Source of the DNA: Candidatus Neomarinimicrobiota bacterium
Lineage (GTDB): Bacteria; Fidelibacterota; JAANXI01
Direction: 5' to 3'
Assembly (NCBI GenBank): GCA_021734025.1
Contig: JAIPJS010000008.1
Location: 97,728-161,727, forward strand
Length of the DNA stretch: 64,000 nt
In this document: positions 50,415 to 58,230 of the stretch, in pieces
How positions within the stretch are numbered: position 1 is the first letter of the stretch
Layout: the number at the start of each line of letters is the position of its first letter
The notes under the pieces: model-generated
The model's input: the letters and a program-made list of their open reading frames with translations, nothing else
Databases searched by the model: none
Told to the model about the DNA's origin: nothing
Program-made: the position numbers and the translations under genes

Positions 50415-51512
50415 TCATTTCCAGGTAAATTTGCCCAGGGTGCCCAGGAGTCCTGCAACGGTGACGATCACCGGCTGACCGAAGAACACAGAGAGAAATC
50501 CTCGCCAGAGAGATTTATCTTGCAGAGTACGGGTAATCTGTTTGGCCATGAGCAGATCGGCAATCAGCTTCACTCCCCAGATGGCTGCGGCGACCGGCCA
50601 GGAGACCAAAAACGGCGCGGCCACAAATGCTACCAGTGAAAGGTAGAGTAGCACCAAATACCCACGAATCCAACGTTTGGGGTAGACAATTCCTGTTGAG
50701 GCCCAGCGAGCCCGCTGGTTTATCATCCCCCGGAGGTTGTCCACCGGTGCAGTATAGACAAAGCTTTTCGGTGTAACCAACGGTTTAATCAGCCACTTTG
50801 TGTATTTATCGATTCGCTGGAGCAGGAGATCATCAGTTCCGGCCCGGATGTGAAGATGGCCGTTATACCCGTTGGCATCTTCGTACGCCTGGCGCCGGAA
50901 GGCCATATTCGCTCCGGAGCAGGTCACAGCGGTTCCGTTGGCGGCCATTGCTGCGGAGACGAGATTCAGTGTGCCGGTGTCCAGTGCCTGATAATGATCC
51001 AGCGGATGACCGTTTCCCTGGAAAACCGTCATCCCGAAAACCACGCCCGTACCTGGTTCAAAGGAGGATGCCATTTCCCGGACCCAATCCGGATTATTCC
51101 GGGTATCGGCATCCGTCGTCATCAGGATGTCTCCCCGGCTGGCTTCTACACCCAGCGCAATGGCACCCTTTTTATCCGCGGAGCCGGTTTGACTCGGGAC
51201 GACATTCATGGCGGTGACGTTGGGATGCTTCTCTGCATATCCGGAAATAATTTGGCTGGTCTGATCGCTGGAGCGATCATTCACTAAAATGATTTCGTAC
51301 AGCTCCGAGGGATAATCCTGCATGAGTAAATGATCGATGCAAGTAATCAGATTGGACTCTTCATTCCGGGCGGGTACTATGACGCTGACAGATGGCAGCG
51401 AGGCGGTTCCATGCATCTTACCGTTTAGGCGGACAGCTTTTCGAACACCCATCATATAATAGATAGCATTCAGCACGTAAAAAATCGCCAGGGCCAGAAA
51501 CAGTACGGTCAC
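50415..51512 (-). CDS. Glycosyltransferase family 2, membrane-bound
   Basis: A 365-residue protein: one N-terminal membrane helix, a GT-A domain (about 40-270) with 'SVSVIVPARNEESNLITCIDHLL', 'EIILVNDRSSDQT', the metal-binding 'TTDADTRNNPDWV' and a 'GTDDLLL...NQRARWAST' acceptor region, then two or three C-terminal membrane helices. This resembles hopanoid, sphingolipid or exopolysaccharide glycosyltransferases; the sugar is unknown. The start is GTG 51512. It diverges from a related GT2 gene at 51887 (both carry the same layout), so the two are probably paralogues of one pathway. Confidence 0.85.
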   Translation of the reverse strand: MTVLFLALAIFYVLNAIYYMMGVRKAVRLNGKMHGTASLPSVSVIVPARNEESNLITCIDHLLMQDYPSELYEIILVNDRSSDQTSQIISGYAEKHPNVTAMNVVPSQTGSADKKGAIALGVEASRGDILMTTDADTRNNPDWVREMASSFEPGTGVVFGMTVFQGNGHPLDHYQALDTGTLNLVSAAMAANGTAVTCSGANMAFRRQAYEDANGYNGHLHIRAGTDDLLLQRIDKYTKWLIKPLVTPKSFVYTAPVDNLRGMINQRARWASTGIVYPKRWIRGYLVLLYLSLVAFVAAPFLVSWPVAAAIWGVKLIADLLMAKQITRTLQDKSLWRGFLSVFFGQPVIVTVAGLLGTLGKFTWK

Positions 51513-51886
51513 CTTCGGGAGGACTCCTTTTTGTTTGACGCAAACAAATTATCGAATGCAATAATAAGAAACATTTATCAAATACCCCTATTGATTTCCA
51601 CAATTATAAAACGAATATTTGTTTTGACGCACATTATGATCCGGCAGATGCATGCTATAGACAGAAAAATGTATCAAAAAAACACACTGGGAAAGTTATT
51701 TGTCCTCACTACTGATTGCAACCTGTAAACCTGGCCAGACCACCCCGATAACTTAATAGGGGTAAAGAATAAAACTGCAGGGCGGTTTAAATCGCATTAT
51801 TGATTCCCGCCAATCCGAATCGTATAATTCACCGAGCTACTTTATACTGACCCTTTAGCCTGAATTCGGGACATGAGTTTCCAGAG
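51513..51886. other. Divergent promoter region between two GT2 genes
   Basis: A/T-rich and gene-free. It must hold promoters for both glycosyltransferase genes, but I find no convincing -35/-10 pair and no repeat. Confidence 0.4.
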
Positions 51887-53020
51887 ATGGCATTCCTCCA
51901 GAATATTGACATTTCCATAGTATCCCAGTGGATTGTGGGAGCGGCCGGAGCAGTGTATACCGGATTTTTGCTTTTTATAATTACGGGAGTTCTGCGGACC
52001 AAAAATACGAAAGCGCAGGCGCAGCCGAGCGTGTCTGTTATTGTGCCGGCACACAATGAAGAAGCAGAGATTGGTAAATGTTTACAGGCATTACTCGCCC
52101 AGGATTACCCGGAGGAGTTAACCGAATTAGTTATTGTAGTCGATCGATCCATAGATGAGACCCGTGAGATCGCAGAGACGTTCCGCGAGCATGATGATCG
52201 CGTTCAAATAATTACAATCGATCATGTGCCGGATGGATACAGTCCGAAAAAGTATGCGCTGAGCCGTGGAATTGAAGAAAGCACCGGAGAAATCATTTTA
52301 ACTACAGATGCCGACTGCCGGTCCGGTAAGGATTGGATTACCGGAATGGTGTCCCATTTCACTGAAGATACAGGGTTTGTTGCGGGAATTGTCTATACAA
52401 AACCCGTAGGTGGACCAGCGAGTTATCTTGCGGGAATAGATGGGGTAGTTACTAGTATAATCGGAGCGGGCACCACCGGCTGGAATCGCGGAATAGCCTG
52501 CCGGGGCGGGAACTTCGCTTATCGACGCTCAGTGTATGAGGAAGTAAACGGATTTCAGGGGGTAGGGATTCAACAAGTCCTGTCCGGCGATGATGATCTG
52601 TTCCTCCAAAAGGCGAAACGCAAAACAAGGTACGGCTTCCGGTTTTCTACCTTACCGGAAACGGTAGTACAGGAGGATATTCCGGACAATCTCGGGGATA
52701 TCTACAGACGCAGACGCAGACATATTGATGCTTCGAAGCATTTTAACCGAAATGTACAGGTTGGATATCTTGCGTATAACGTTGCCAATATACTGATTAT
52801 CGCCGGAGCCCTTGCCATGGTCTGGACTCGGATGCTCTTCCCGGTTGCTCTTTGGGCTTTTCTGGTGAAATTCTTGCTAGATACGACCGCTGGATATTTG
52901 ATCCTGAAGCCTGTCCGAGAATTTCGGATACTGGCTATTCTACCGGTATGGGAGTTCTATAATGTGTTCAAAGAACTTTTCATTAGTCCGCTGGGATTGT
53001 TCGGTAAGATTCGCTGGTAA
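51887..53020 (+). CDS. Glycosyltransferase family 2, membrane-bound
   Basis: A 377-residue GT2 with an N-terminal helix (about 12-32), GT-A domain 'SVSVIVPAHNEEAEIGKCLQALLAQDYPEELTELVIVVDRSIDET', metal site 'TTDADCRSGKDWI', 'SGDDDLFLQKAKRK' and 'YRRRRRHIDASKHF', then C-terminal membrane helices (about 305-360). It lacks the usual Gln before the Arg-Trp motif (RRRRH instead of QxxRW). The methyltransferase gene follows after 11 nt. It probably glycosylates a lipid at the cytoplasmic face, with products handled by the downstream flippase-like protein. Confidence 0.84.
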   Translation: MAFLQNIDISIVSQWIVGAAGAVYTGFLLFIITGVLRTKNTKAQAQPSVSVIVPAHNEEAEIGKCLQALLAQDYPEELTELVIVVDRSIDETREIAETFREHDDRVQIITIDHVPDGYSPKKYALSRGIEESTGEIILTTDADCRSGKDWITGMVSHFTEDTGFVAGIVYTKPVGGPASYLAGIDGVVTSIIGAGTTGWNRGIACRGGNFAYRRSVYEEVNGFQGVGIQQVLSGDDDLFLQKAKRKTRYGFRFSTLPETVVQEDIPDNLGDIYRRRRRHIDASKHFNRNVQVGYLAYNVANILIIAGALAMVWTRMLFPVALWAFLVKFLLDTTAGYLILKPVREFRILAILPVWEFYNVFKELFISPLGLFGKIRW

Positions 53021-53031
53021 GGAATCAGACT

Positions 53032-53679
53032 ATGAATAAGTTACGGAACCATGAACAACGCGTTGGCTGGATTACCCGCATAAAGTCAAGACTGAAGAGC
53101 CTTTTGCGCTTCCAGCCGTTTCGATACTTTCGGGTATCCCGGAAACAATGGAATGAACAATACCGTGAGGGAGAATGGGAATATCTCTGCAGTCCGGAAC
53201 AATCAGCGCACTACGCGGTAATTGCCGAATTCGTTCATTGGTATGCGCCTGATGGTAGCGTGTTAGATGTCGGATGCGGTGAAGGCATTTTGCAACCAAC
53301 TTTGGCTCGCTACGGCTACAGTACATACGTGGGAATCGATATTTCCGATGCGGCAATCAGGAAAGCAGAGGAGAGAGAAAACGCCGCCACTTCCTTCAAA
53401 GTCTCCGCAGCGAATGAATATGTACCTGAGCAACAATTTGATGCTATTCTCTTCAATGAAGTATTGTATTATTTTAAGAATCCGGAAGAGATAGCCGAGC
53501 GCTACGCCTCCTACCTTCTTGAAGATGGAGTAATCATTGTGTCAATGTGGAAGTCTCACGGAACGGGACGTATTTGGAACATACTCGATTCGCGCTTTAC
53601 GGTGCTCCAGGAGGTTGAACTCAACCCCGGGAATGCGTTGGCCCGGACGGTGAAAGTACTGCGCGGAAAGGGCAACTAG
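53032..53679 (+). CDS. SAM-dependent methyltransferase (class I)
   Basis: A 215-residue methyltransferase. 'GSVLDVGCGEGILQPTLARYG' is the SAM-binding loop, 'YVGIDISDAAIRKAEERE' carries the ribose-binding Asp, and 'FDAILFNEVLYYFKNPEEIAERYASYL' is motif III. The N-terminal 40 residues are basic, suggesting membrane association. Its tight linkage to the GT2 gene suggests methylation of a sugar or lipid intermediate. The substrate is not determinable. Confidence 0.83.
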   Translation: MNKLRNHEQRVGWITRIKSRLKSLLRFQPFRYFRVSRKQWNEQYREGEWEYLCSPEQSAHYAVIAEFVHWYAPDGSVLDVGCGEGILQPTLARYGYSTYVGIDISDAAIRKAEERENAATSFKVSAANEYVPEQQFDAILFNEVLYYFKNPEEIAERYASYLLEDGVIIVSMWKSHGTGRIWNILDSRFTVLQEVELNPGNALARTVKVLRGKGN

Positions 53680-53713
53680 TTTTTTGTTTGAATGGGGATA
53701 ATTTGAACTTGCC

Positions 53714-54211
53714 TTAATCAGCATTCACATTTTTTCGTTGTGCATAATCTTTACCTGACCAAATTTTACCAAAAAATATTTCGTGGGTCAGGCCAAAAAT
53801 AACATGGCCCAGAATTACAAGGACAATTCCCGTCCAGAAACCGGGATCCAGGGCGACTACTGCCGCGGAGAACCAGAGCGTATGCTTGGTGAATTTCGCT
53901 ACGTGCCAGGCGTCGCCAAATGTGATTGCAATCCAGTCGATCCAGCTGCGAAACGGCTCCGGGCCAATCCCGGGCGGTATTCGCATCTCCAGCCTAATAC
54001 CCCGGCGTTTCAGCATCCGAGTGAGCCATGCTTCCGAGCGGAACATGATGGTATCCTGGATGTCATCACCGAGTGCGGTACCCAGTGACCAGAGCGTGAA
54101 TACCACACCCCATCTGAGATCGTAGGTGTAGATACCGGCGCCGAGTCCGAGTAGCAAAACGCCGTGGATCAGGAAGAACAGTCGTCTCGATAAAGGTTTG
54201 GATTCGCTCAT
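53714..54211 (-). CDS. Membrane protein of unknown function
   Basis: I do not recognise the family. The 165-residue protein has hydrophobic segments at about 10-28, 33-49, 105-122 and 124-143, with a conserved-looking cytosolic or periplasmic loop (about 50-100) rich in Arg, Trp and Asp ('GDDIQDTIMFRSEAWLTRML', 'PFRSWIDWIAITFGDAWH'). It is encoded opposite to, and between, the methyltransferase and the flippase-like gene. The start ATG is preceded by GGGAGACACAATG-like spacing, which is acceptable. Confidence 0.6.
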   Translation of the reverse strand: MSESKPLSRRLFFLIHGVLLLGLGAGIYTYDLRWGVVFTLWSLGTALGDDIQDTIMFRSEAWLTRMLKRRGIRLEMRIPPGIGPEPFRSWIDWIAITFGDAWHVAKFTKHTLWFSAAVVALDPGFWTGIVLVILGHVIFGLTHEIFFGKIWSGKDYAQRKNVNAD

Positions 54212-54368
54212 TGTGTCTCCCGGGAGGTTAGAAAAGACAATAAAATAGGTGCATCCAGGATGAATACCAAATATCTGATCCGGGATGTCCCCACTTCATA
54301 ATTGCATCGGAATATATTACTTTCCCCAAAATGATCATAAGGCACATGGTTCAAAGTAACACCGGACG

Positions 54369-55451
54369 ATGAAAGACATGAAAGAAAATATTGAGGGGCA
54401 GGCTGAGCAAACTTCCGGTAAAAGTAAGACGCCGGAAACTGCGACGGCAGTCCGGAGTGGCCGGAGGTGGTTTTGGTGGATTCTGAAGTTGGTAGTCGGA
54501 ATCATCCTCCTCGCAATCATCATAAATTTCGTCCGAAAAGAGGAAAATCTCTGGGCGGGATTTCTTGATGCCGATCTGCGCTGGATCGGTCTCGGGCTTT
54601 TCGGTGTATTACTCCATTTTTTTCTGTTTTACGTCCGGTGGCGATTTACGCTGAATACAATATTTATATTGTCGGCAACACCCCGCCAGATTTGGCGCTC
54701 GCTGTTCGGGGGCATTAGCCTTGGGTTGATTACTCCGGGCAGTTTGGGGGAACTTGCCAGAGGTATCTTTTTTCCCAGGGAAGAGTTTTGGCGGGTATCC
54801 GGCGCCAGTGTCATTGATAAATTATATGCAAATCTCACCAGCCTTTTCCTAGGGAGTATCGGGATACTGGTGTTGGGAATGGATGTACTTTCCCTCTCAG
54901 GCAGTTGGAATTATTTGTTTGTTGGTTTAATGGCGGCTCTGATAATCGCTGGGATAGTTTTTCTGTTGAGGCCCAGAATTTTGGCTGCCTCATTACGCTA
55001 CCTGAGTCGATATCTGCCGGATTCCATCAGCAGGAAACTCAGTACCTTTAGCGAATACCTGCAACGACTCGGTCCTGGTACCAGCTGGAAACTGGTGGCC
55101 GTCTCAGTGGCGATTAATGTAGGCATCTTTCTGGAACTGTACTGTTTTCTGAGAGCATATACTCCTGCACCCTTCTGGCAGACATTCTTCGCCTTCGAAG
55201 GCTCGTATCTGGCGTCGACGCTCCTGCCATTAACGCTTGGAAACCTTGGCGTGCACGAAGGCTTCCGTATTCTGTTCTTTTCCGCAGTCGGGGTGGCTGC
55301 TGCTCCCACACTTCAGGCCTCCATGATTATCTTTGCGGTGAACGTATTGATTCCCGCCGGGGTCGGTTTTTTCTTTTTGCCAGACGGAAGGCGGAATTTT
55401 GGGATCCAGCGGCGCACTGTGCCCTCACAAACCGTAGGGCGCCAGAGATGA
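54369..55451 (+). CDS. Flippase-like integral membrane protein (UPF0104/LPG-synthase transmembrane domain family)
   Basis: A 360-residue protein with a charged N-terminal 35 residues and about eight membrane helices. 'SLFGGISLGLITPGSLGELARGIFFPREEFWRVSGASVIDKLYANLTSLFLGSIGILVL' and 'GSYLASTLLPLTLGNLGVHEGFRI' are the two conserved regions (Pro-Gly-x-x-Gly-Glu and Gly-x-x-Glu) of the family that includes the MprF flippase domain and AglD. Its stop overlaps the deacetylase start as ATGA. A role in moving a glycolipid across the inner membrane fits the neighbours but is an inference. Confidence 0.82.
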   Translation: MKDMKENIEGQAEQTSGKSKTPETATAVRSGRRWFWWILKLVVGIILLAIIINFVRKEENLWAGFLDADLRWIGLGLFGVLLHFFLFYVRWRFTLNTIFILSATPRQIWRSLFGGISLGLITPGSLGELARGIFFPREEFWRVSGASVIDKLYANLTSLFLGSIGILVLGMDVLSLSGSWNYLFVGLMAALIIAGIVFLLRPRILAASLRYLSRYLPDSISRKLSTFSEYLQRLGPGTSWKLVAVSVAINVGIFLELYCFLRAYTPAPFWQTFFAFEGSYLASTLLPLTLGNLGVHEGFRILFFSAVGVAAAPTLQASMIIFAVNVLIPAGVGFFFLPDGRRNFGIQRRTVPSQTVGRQR

Positions 55452-56083
55452 AATTCAGAAATCCCATAATCAGGCCGCCGGCTTGGATCCGGAGGATGTA
55501 CACGCAGAGCTTGTGGCGTTCCGACGCTCAGGAATCCGTGGCGGTGACCTTTGATGACGGTCCGGGACGAATTACCCGGCAACTTCTGGACTGGGCGACG
55601 CAACGAGAGGCGCAGTTCGCATTTTTCCTGATGCCGGAAAACTTGTCCGGCCATGAACCTCTGGTCCGGCAAATGACTGCGGAAGGACATATTGTTGGCA
55701 CCCATTTCCTTCATCACCGTTCTTACCTTTTCAGTCACAAATCCGGGTTTCAGTCGGACTTACGCCAGTCCGGTGAATTAATTTCCACGAGAGCTGATTC
55801 ACCTGTCAAGATATGCCGGCCGCCCTATGGTCGCATCTTTCCGTGGCAACAAAAGTGGATTCGGGAATTAGGTATGACGCCGGTTATGTGGACGCATAAT
55901 ACGGCCGACTACCGCCCGCAATCTTTGGAGGAAACATGTGCTCAGCTACGAGCCTATCTCCGGCCCGGCGATATTGTGGTGATGCATGACGGGCGAAAGT
56001 ATCATCCGGAAGCGCTTAGTATTCTGGATTTTATCATCGACGAAATGCATCTGAAAATCCGGTTTCCATTGGGATGCCCCTGA
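55448..56083 (+). CDS. Polysaccharide deacetylase (carbohydrate esterase 4)
   Basis: A 211-residue NodB-domain protein: 'VAVTFDDGPGRITRQLLDWA' (catalytic base and metal Asp, about residues 31-50), 'GTHFLHHRSYLF' in place of the usual HS/TxxH zinc motif, 'CRPPYGRIF' and 'DIVVMHDG'. In the second motif the spacing looks like H-F-L-H-H, so metal binding may be altered. Such enzymes remove acetyl groups from amino sugars. It overlaps the flippase-like gene by 4 nt. Similar GT2-flippase-deacetylase groupings occur in FCB genomes, so it probably modifies the same glycan. Confidence 0.84.
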   Translation: MKFRNPIIRPPAWIRRMYTQSLWRSDAQESVAVTFDDGPGRITRQLLDWATQREAQFAFFLMPENLSGHEPLVRQMTAEGHIVGTHFLHHRSYLFSHKSGFQSDLRQSGELISTRADSPVKICRPPYGRIFPWQQKWIRELGMTPVMWTHNTADYRPQSLEETCAQLRAYLRPGDIVVMHDGRKYHPEALSILDFIIDEMHLKIRFPLGCP

Positions 56084-56154
56084 GGCACTTAGTGAGTATT
56101 GCACCGCGTGAGATTACCTCCAGATAAATTCAATATTTTTTTATATTAAGTAGC

Positions 56155-56197
56155 AATCATCCCGGTCTCGCCTGAGTACTCGCCCTCCGGGATGATT
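56155..56197 (+). promoter_or_regulatory. 5'-leader hairpin
   Basis: AATCATCCCGG (56155-56165) and CCGGGATGATT (56187-56197) form a perfect 11-bp stem with a 21-nt loop, 36 nt before the ATG of the following membrane-protein gene. No T-run follows. Confidence 0.45.
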
Positions 56198-56233
56198 CTC
56201 CACAATTCCTGCGAATAAAAAAGGAGCAATCCA

Positions 56234-56605
56234 ATGGCAAAAAATGAGTACATAAATATCGGCGTAAAGGAACAAAAGGTAAGATTAGTCCTCGGCATCC
56301 TCATGGGTATTGTGGTGGTAGTAATGGCCGTAATGATGGCGCGAAACAATCTGACGGGAATCTGGGGCGGTATCCTGTTTATTCTCACCTATCAGGCTGT
56401 CCGGTTTTACTTCGACTATCGCACGGGGACCTGTCCGTTGAAAGCCGAGTTGGGACAGGAAAAGCTAGAGGGCTGGATGACCACCATCGGCGATCCGATT
56501 TCCGATCAGGAGAAGAGTAAGCGCATTCGTACCAAGTCCCGGAAGGCGTTCGCATGGTCGTTCGGAGCTGCGGTTGTGGTAACGGCCGTCGTGTTGTTTA
56601 TTTAA
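56234..56605 (+). CDS. Small membrane protein, DUF2892-like N-terminal half
   Basis: A 123-residue protein. 'VKEQKVRLVLGILMGIVVVVMAVMMARNN' plus 'GIWGGILFILTYQAVRFYFDYRTGTCPLKA' resembles the two-helix DUF2892 domain (Cys-Pro-Leu at its end), found alone or fused to rhodanese domains. A charged linker and a third helix (about 104-122) follow, which is unusual. AAAGGAGCAATCC before the ATG is a good ribosome site, and a hairpin precedes it. Function is unknown; DUF2892 proteins are often linked to sulfur metabolism. Confidence 0.65.
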   Translation: MAKNEYINIGVKEQKVRLVLGILMGIVVVVMAVMMARNNLTGIWGGILFILTYQAVRFYFDYRTGTCPLKAELGQEKLEGWMTTIGDPISDQEKSKRIRTKSRKAFAWSFGAAVVVTAVVLFI

Positions 56606-56687
56606 GAATCCTCTTAGTAAATGATCGTTTAAAACTTTGCCCAGCCTTTAAACAGTAGACACTCAATTCCATGGAGGATTGCTTACA

Positions 56688-57179
56688 ATGAAAATTCAAA
56701 AAATGGCGCCCGAGGACTGGCCGGACGTTGAACGCATTTATCTGCAGGGCATCAAGACAGGAAACGCCACTTTCGAACAGGAGAGCTCTGGCTGGGAGGA
56801 GTGGGACAAAACGCACCGTGAAGACTGCCGGCTTGTGGCAAAAATCGACGGTGATATTGTCGGATGGGCGGCACTGTCAGATATCTCTGACCGGTGCGTG
56901 TACGCCGGGGTAAGTGAGGTAAGTATTTACGTGGACCCGAATTACCAGGGAAAGGGGATCGGCAGCCGGCTGATGGAGAAATTAATTACGGAATCCGAGT
57001 CCGCCGGCATCTGGACGCTCCAGGCGGGTATCTTCCCGGAGAATAGAGCGAGTATTCGCCTCCACAAGAAACACGGATTCCGGGAATTCGGCACCCGGGA
57101 AAAGCTCGGCAAGCTGGACGGCGAATGGCGGGATGTGGTGCTGCTGGAACGCCGAAGTTTAGTGGTTGGGACAGACTGA
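56688..57179 (+). CDS. GNAT N-acetyltransferase, phosphinothricin-acetyltransferase type
   Basis: A 163-residue GNAT enzyme starting at ATG 56688, preceded by GGAGG. 'VSEVSIYVDPNYQGKGIGSRLMEKLI' contains the acetyl-CoA-binding loop QGKGIG, and 'WTLQAGIFPENRASIRLHKKHGFREFGTREKLGKLDGEWRDVVLLER' is typical of the PAT/MddA group, which acetylates methionine sulfone, methionine sulfoximine or phosphinothricin. The true substrate is unknown; detoxification is the usual role. The gene is isolated. Confidence 0.86.
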   Translation: MKIQKMAPEDWPDVERIYLQGIKTGNATFEQESSGWEEWDKTHREDCRLVAKIDGDIVGWAALSDISDRCVYAGVSEVSIYVDPNYQGKGIGSRLMEKLITESESAGIWTLQAGIFPENRASIRLHKKHGFREFGTREKLGKLDGEWRDVVLLERRSLVVGTD

Positions 57180-57186
57180 CGGACCA

Positions 57187-57211
57187 GTTGGTAGTAACCG
57201 CTTTAGCGGTT
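57187..57211. repeat. 25-nt repeat, copy 3
   Basis: GTTGGTAGTAACCGC followed by TTTAGCGGTT; the inner AACCGCTTTAGCGGTT is a near-palindrome. It is followed by a GTGTT array (57226-57256) and a CCCCGCAGGGG hairpin. Confidence 0.65.
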
Positions 57212-57365
57212 GTTCAGTAGAAACTGTGTTCTTGTGTTAGAGTGTTATTGTTGTTTTGCCCCGCAGGGGCGGTCGATGTTAGCCTAGGGTGACGCCCTGG
57301 GAAAAAAACCAGATCCAAACCAGAGAGCCCTTTAAGGGTGAAAGATTGAGTCAAAGTATTATTTG

Positions 57366-57764
57366 ATGGGCAGGAAAAGCGAAAAGAACAAAATCGCCCA
57401 TCCCCATTCCGGGGAGGAGATCCTGGAGCAGCTCCGGCGGTTCGGCTCCGACGTCAACCGGAAACACGAAATGACCTTCTGGCTCTATTACCCTTCCGAA
57501 GATCTGGCAAGCCGGGCGGCGGTTAAAGCGAAATCGAGTGGTCTGCACCCCGAGATTGCTCCGCCCATTGAAAATTCTCCCCATGACAGTTGGCTCTGTC
57601 TGCTATACTGTCCGCATGTGCCGGACGAACTTATTCTGGACGGCGTCATTGAGTTCTGCGAACAGTTGGCGGAGGAATTTAGTGGCACATACGACGGATG
57701 GGAGGCCCGGCTGGAACTGCCGGATGGGGCGGATCCTGATATTCCGCCATTTGAAAATACGTAG
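57366..57764 (+). CDS. RraB-domain protein (regulator of RNase E activity B family)
   Basis: A 132-residue acidic protein. 'EILEQLRRFGSDVNRKHEMTFWLYYPSEDLASRAAVKAKSSGLHPEI' and 'EFCEQLAEEFSGTYDGWEARLEL' follow the RraB/DUF1260 pattern, including the Tyr-Asp-Gly-Trp motif. In E. coli RraB binds RNase E and changes its cleavage choices; whether this lineage has an RNase E target is not known from the window. The start is ATG 57366; a TTG one codon earlier is possible. There is no clear ribosome site. Confidence 0.72.
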   Translation: MGRKSEKNKIAHPHSGEEILEQLRRFGSDVNRKHEMTFWLYYPSEDLASRAAVKAKSSGLHPEIAPPIENSPHDSWLCLLYCPHVPDELILDGVIEFCEQLAEEFSGTYDGWEARLELPDGADPDIPPFENT

Positions 57765-57871
57765 CCCCGAATTATCATTGAATAAGTCGACAGGATGTAT
57801 AACGGTGATGAAAAATACCCGAACGCGATAAATCGCGTCCACAAACTGGATTCGTAAAAAAATATTTCCGT

Positions 57872-57900
57872 TTGGAAACACTCTCCACTCCTGTTATAAT
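57872..57900 (+). promoter_or_regulatory. Sigma70-type promoter of the sulfite-reductase leader
   Basis: TTGGAA (57872-57877), 17-nt spacer, TATAAT (57895-57900). Transcription would begin near 57907, about 30 nt before the leader-peptide ATG. Confidence 0.65.
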
Positions 57901-57937
57901 AAGAGCGAATTATCTTATTAACGAACGGAGCAAAAGA

Positions 57938-58048
57938 ATGATTGCCCCAAACGATGGTCTTTACAATTGGATGGCTAAGTACCCATCCCGCCATATTCTC
58001 TCATCTCATCCTTCCGTTCTTTCTTCCCGATGTTGTTGCTGTAAATAA
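57938..58048 (+). CDS. Poly-cysteine leader peptide (putative cysteine-responsive attenuator)
   Basis: ATG 57938 with GGAG 7 nt upstream opens a 36-codon frame ending SSRCCCCK and TAA 58046-58048. Four consecutive Cys codons (TGT TGT TGC TGT) stand two codons from the stop, and the next gene is a siroheme sulfite/nitrite reductase starting 182 nt later. Short upstream frames with Cys runs are known to sense cysteine or Cys-tRNA in actinobacterial sulfur-assimilation operons. The arrangement here is the same in outline; the sequence is not obviously related. No terminator with a T-run is seen in the gap, so a translational mechanism is more likely. Confidence 0.65.
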   Translation: MIAPNDGLYNWMAKYPSRHILSSHPSVLSSRCCCCK

Positions 58049-58230
58049 CTTCTTTCGTTTAACACTTTATCCTGACATCGCTGGCTAAATAAGTCCGAAC
58101 AGAGGACCGATTCGTTAGTGGCCGCGATATCTGTGAAACCGGCAGGTTGCGGTCAGCCTGATTTGTAACAAGGCATGTGTCAGGAAGAATACTTTTCCCG
58201 AAAATTTATCGCACAGAAAAGGAACAACAA
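58049..58230 (+). promoter_or_regulatory. Leader RNA between poly-Cys peptide and sulfite reductase
   Basis: A 182-nt untranslated stretch. GACCG (58099-58103) can pair with CGGTC (58151-58155), and CCGC (58122-58125) with GCGG (58150-58153), giving mutually exclusive stems. No T-run follows. It could switch between structures when ribosomes stall on the Cys codons. Confidence 0.3.

Noticed and set aside
58177..58230. GTG 58177 as start of the siroheme reductase
   Set aside because: ATG 58231 has a ribosome site and the downstream residues begin the conserved domain; the extra 18 residues look like leader DNA.
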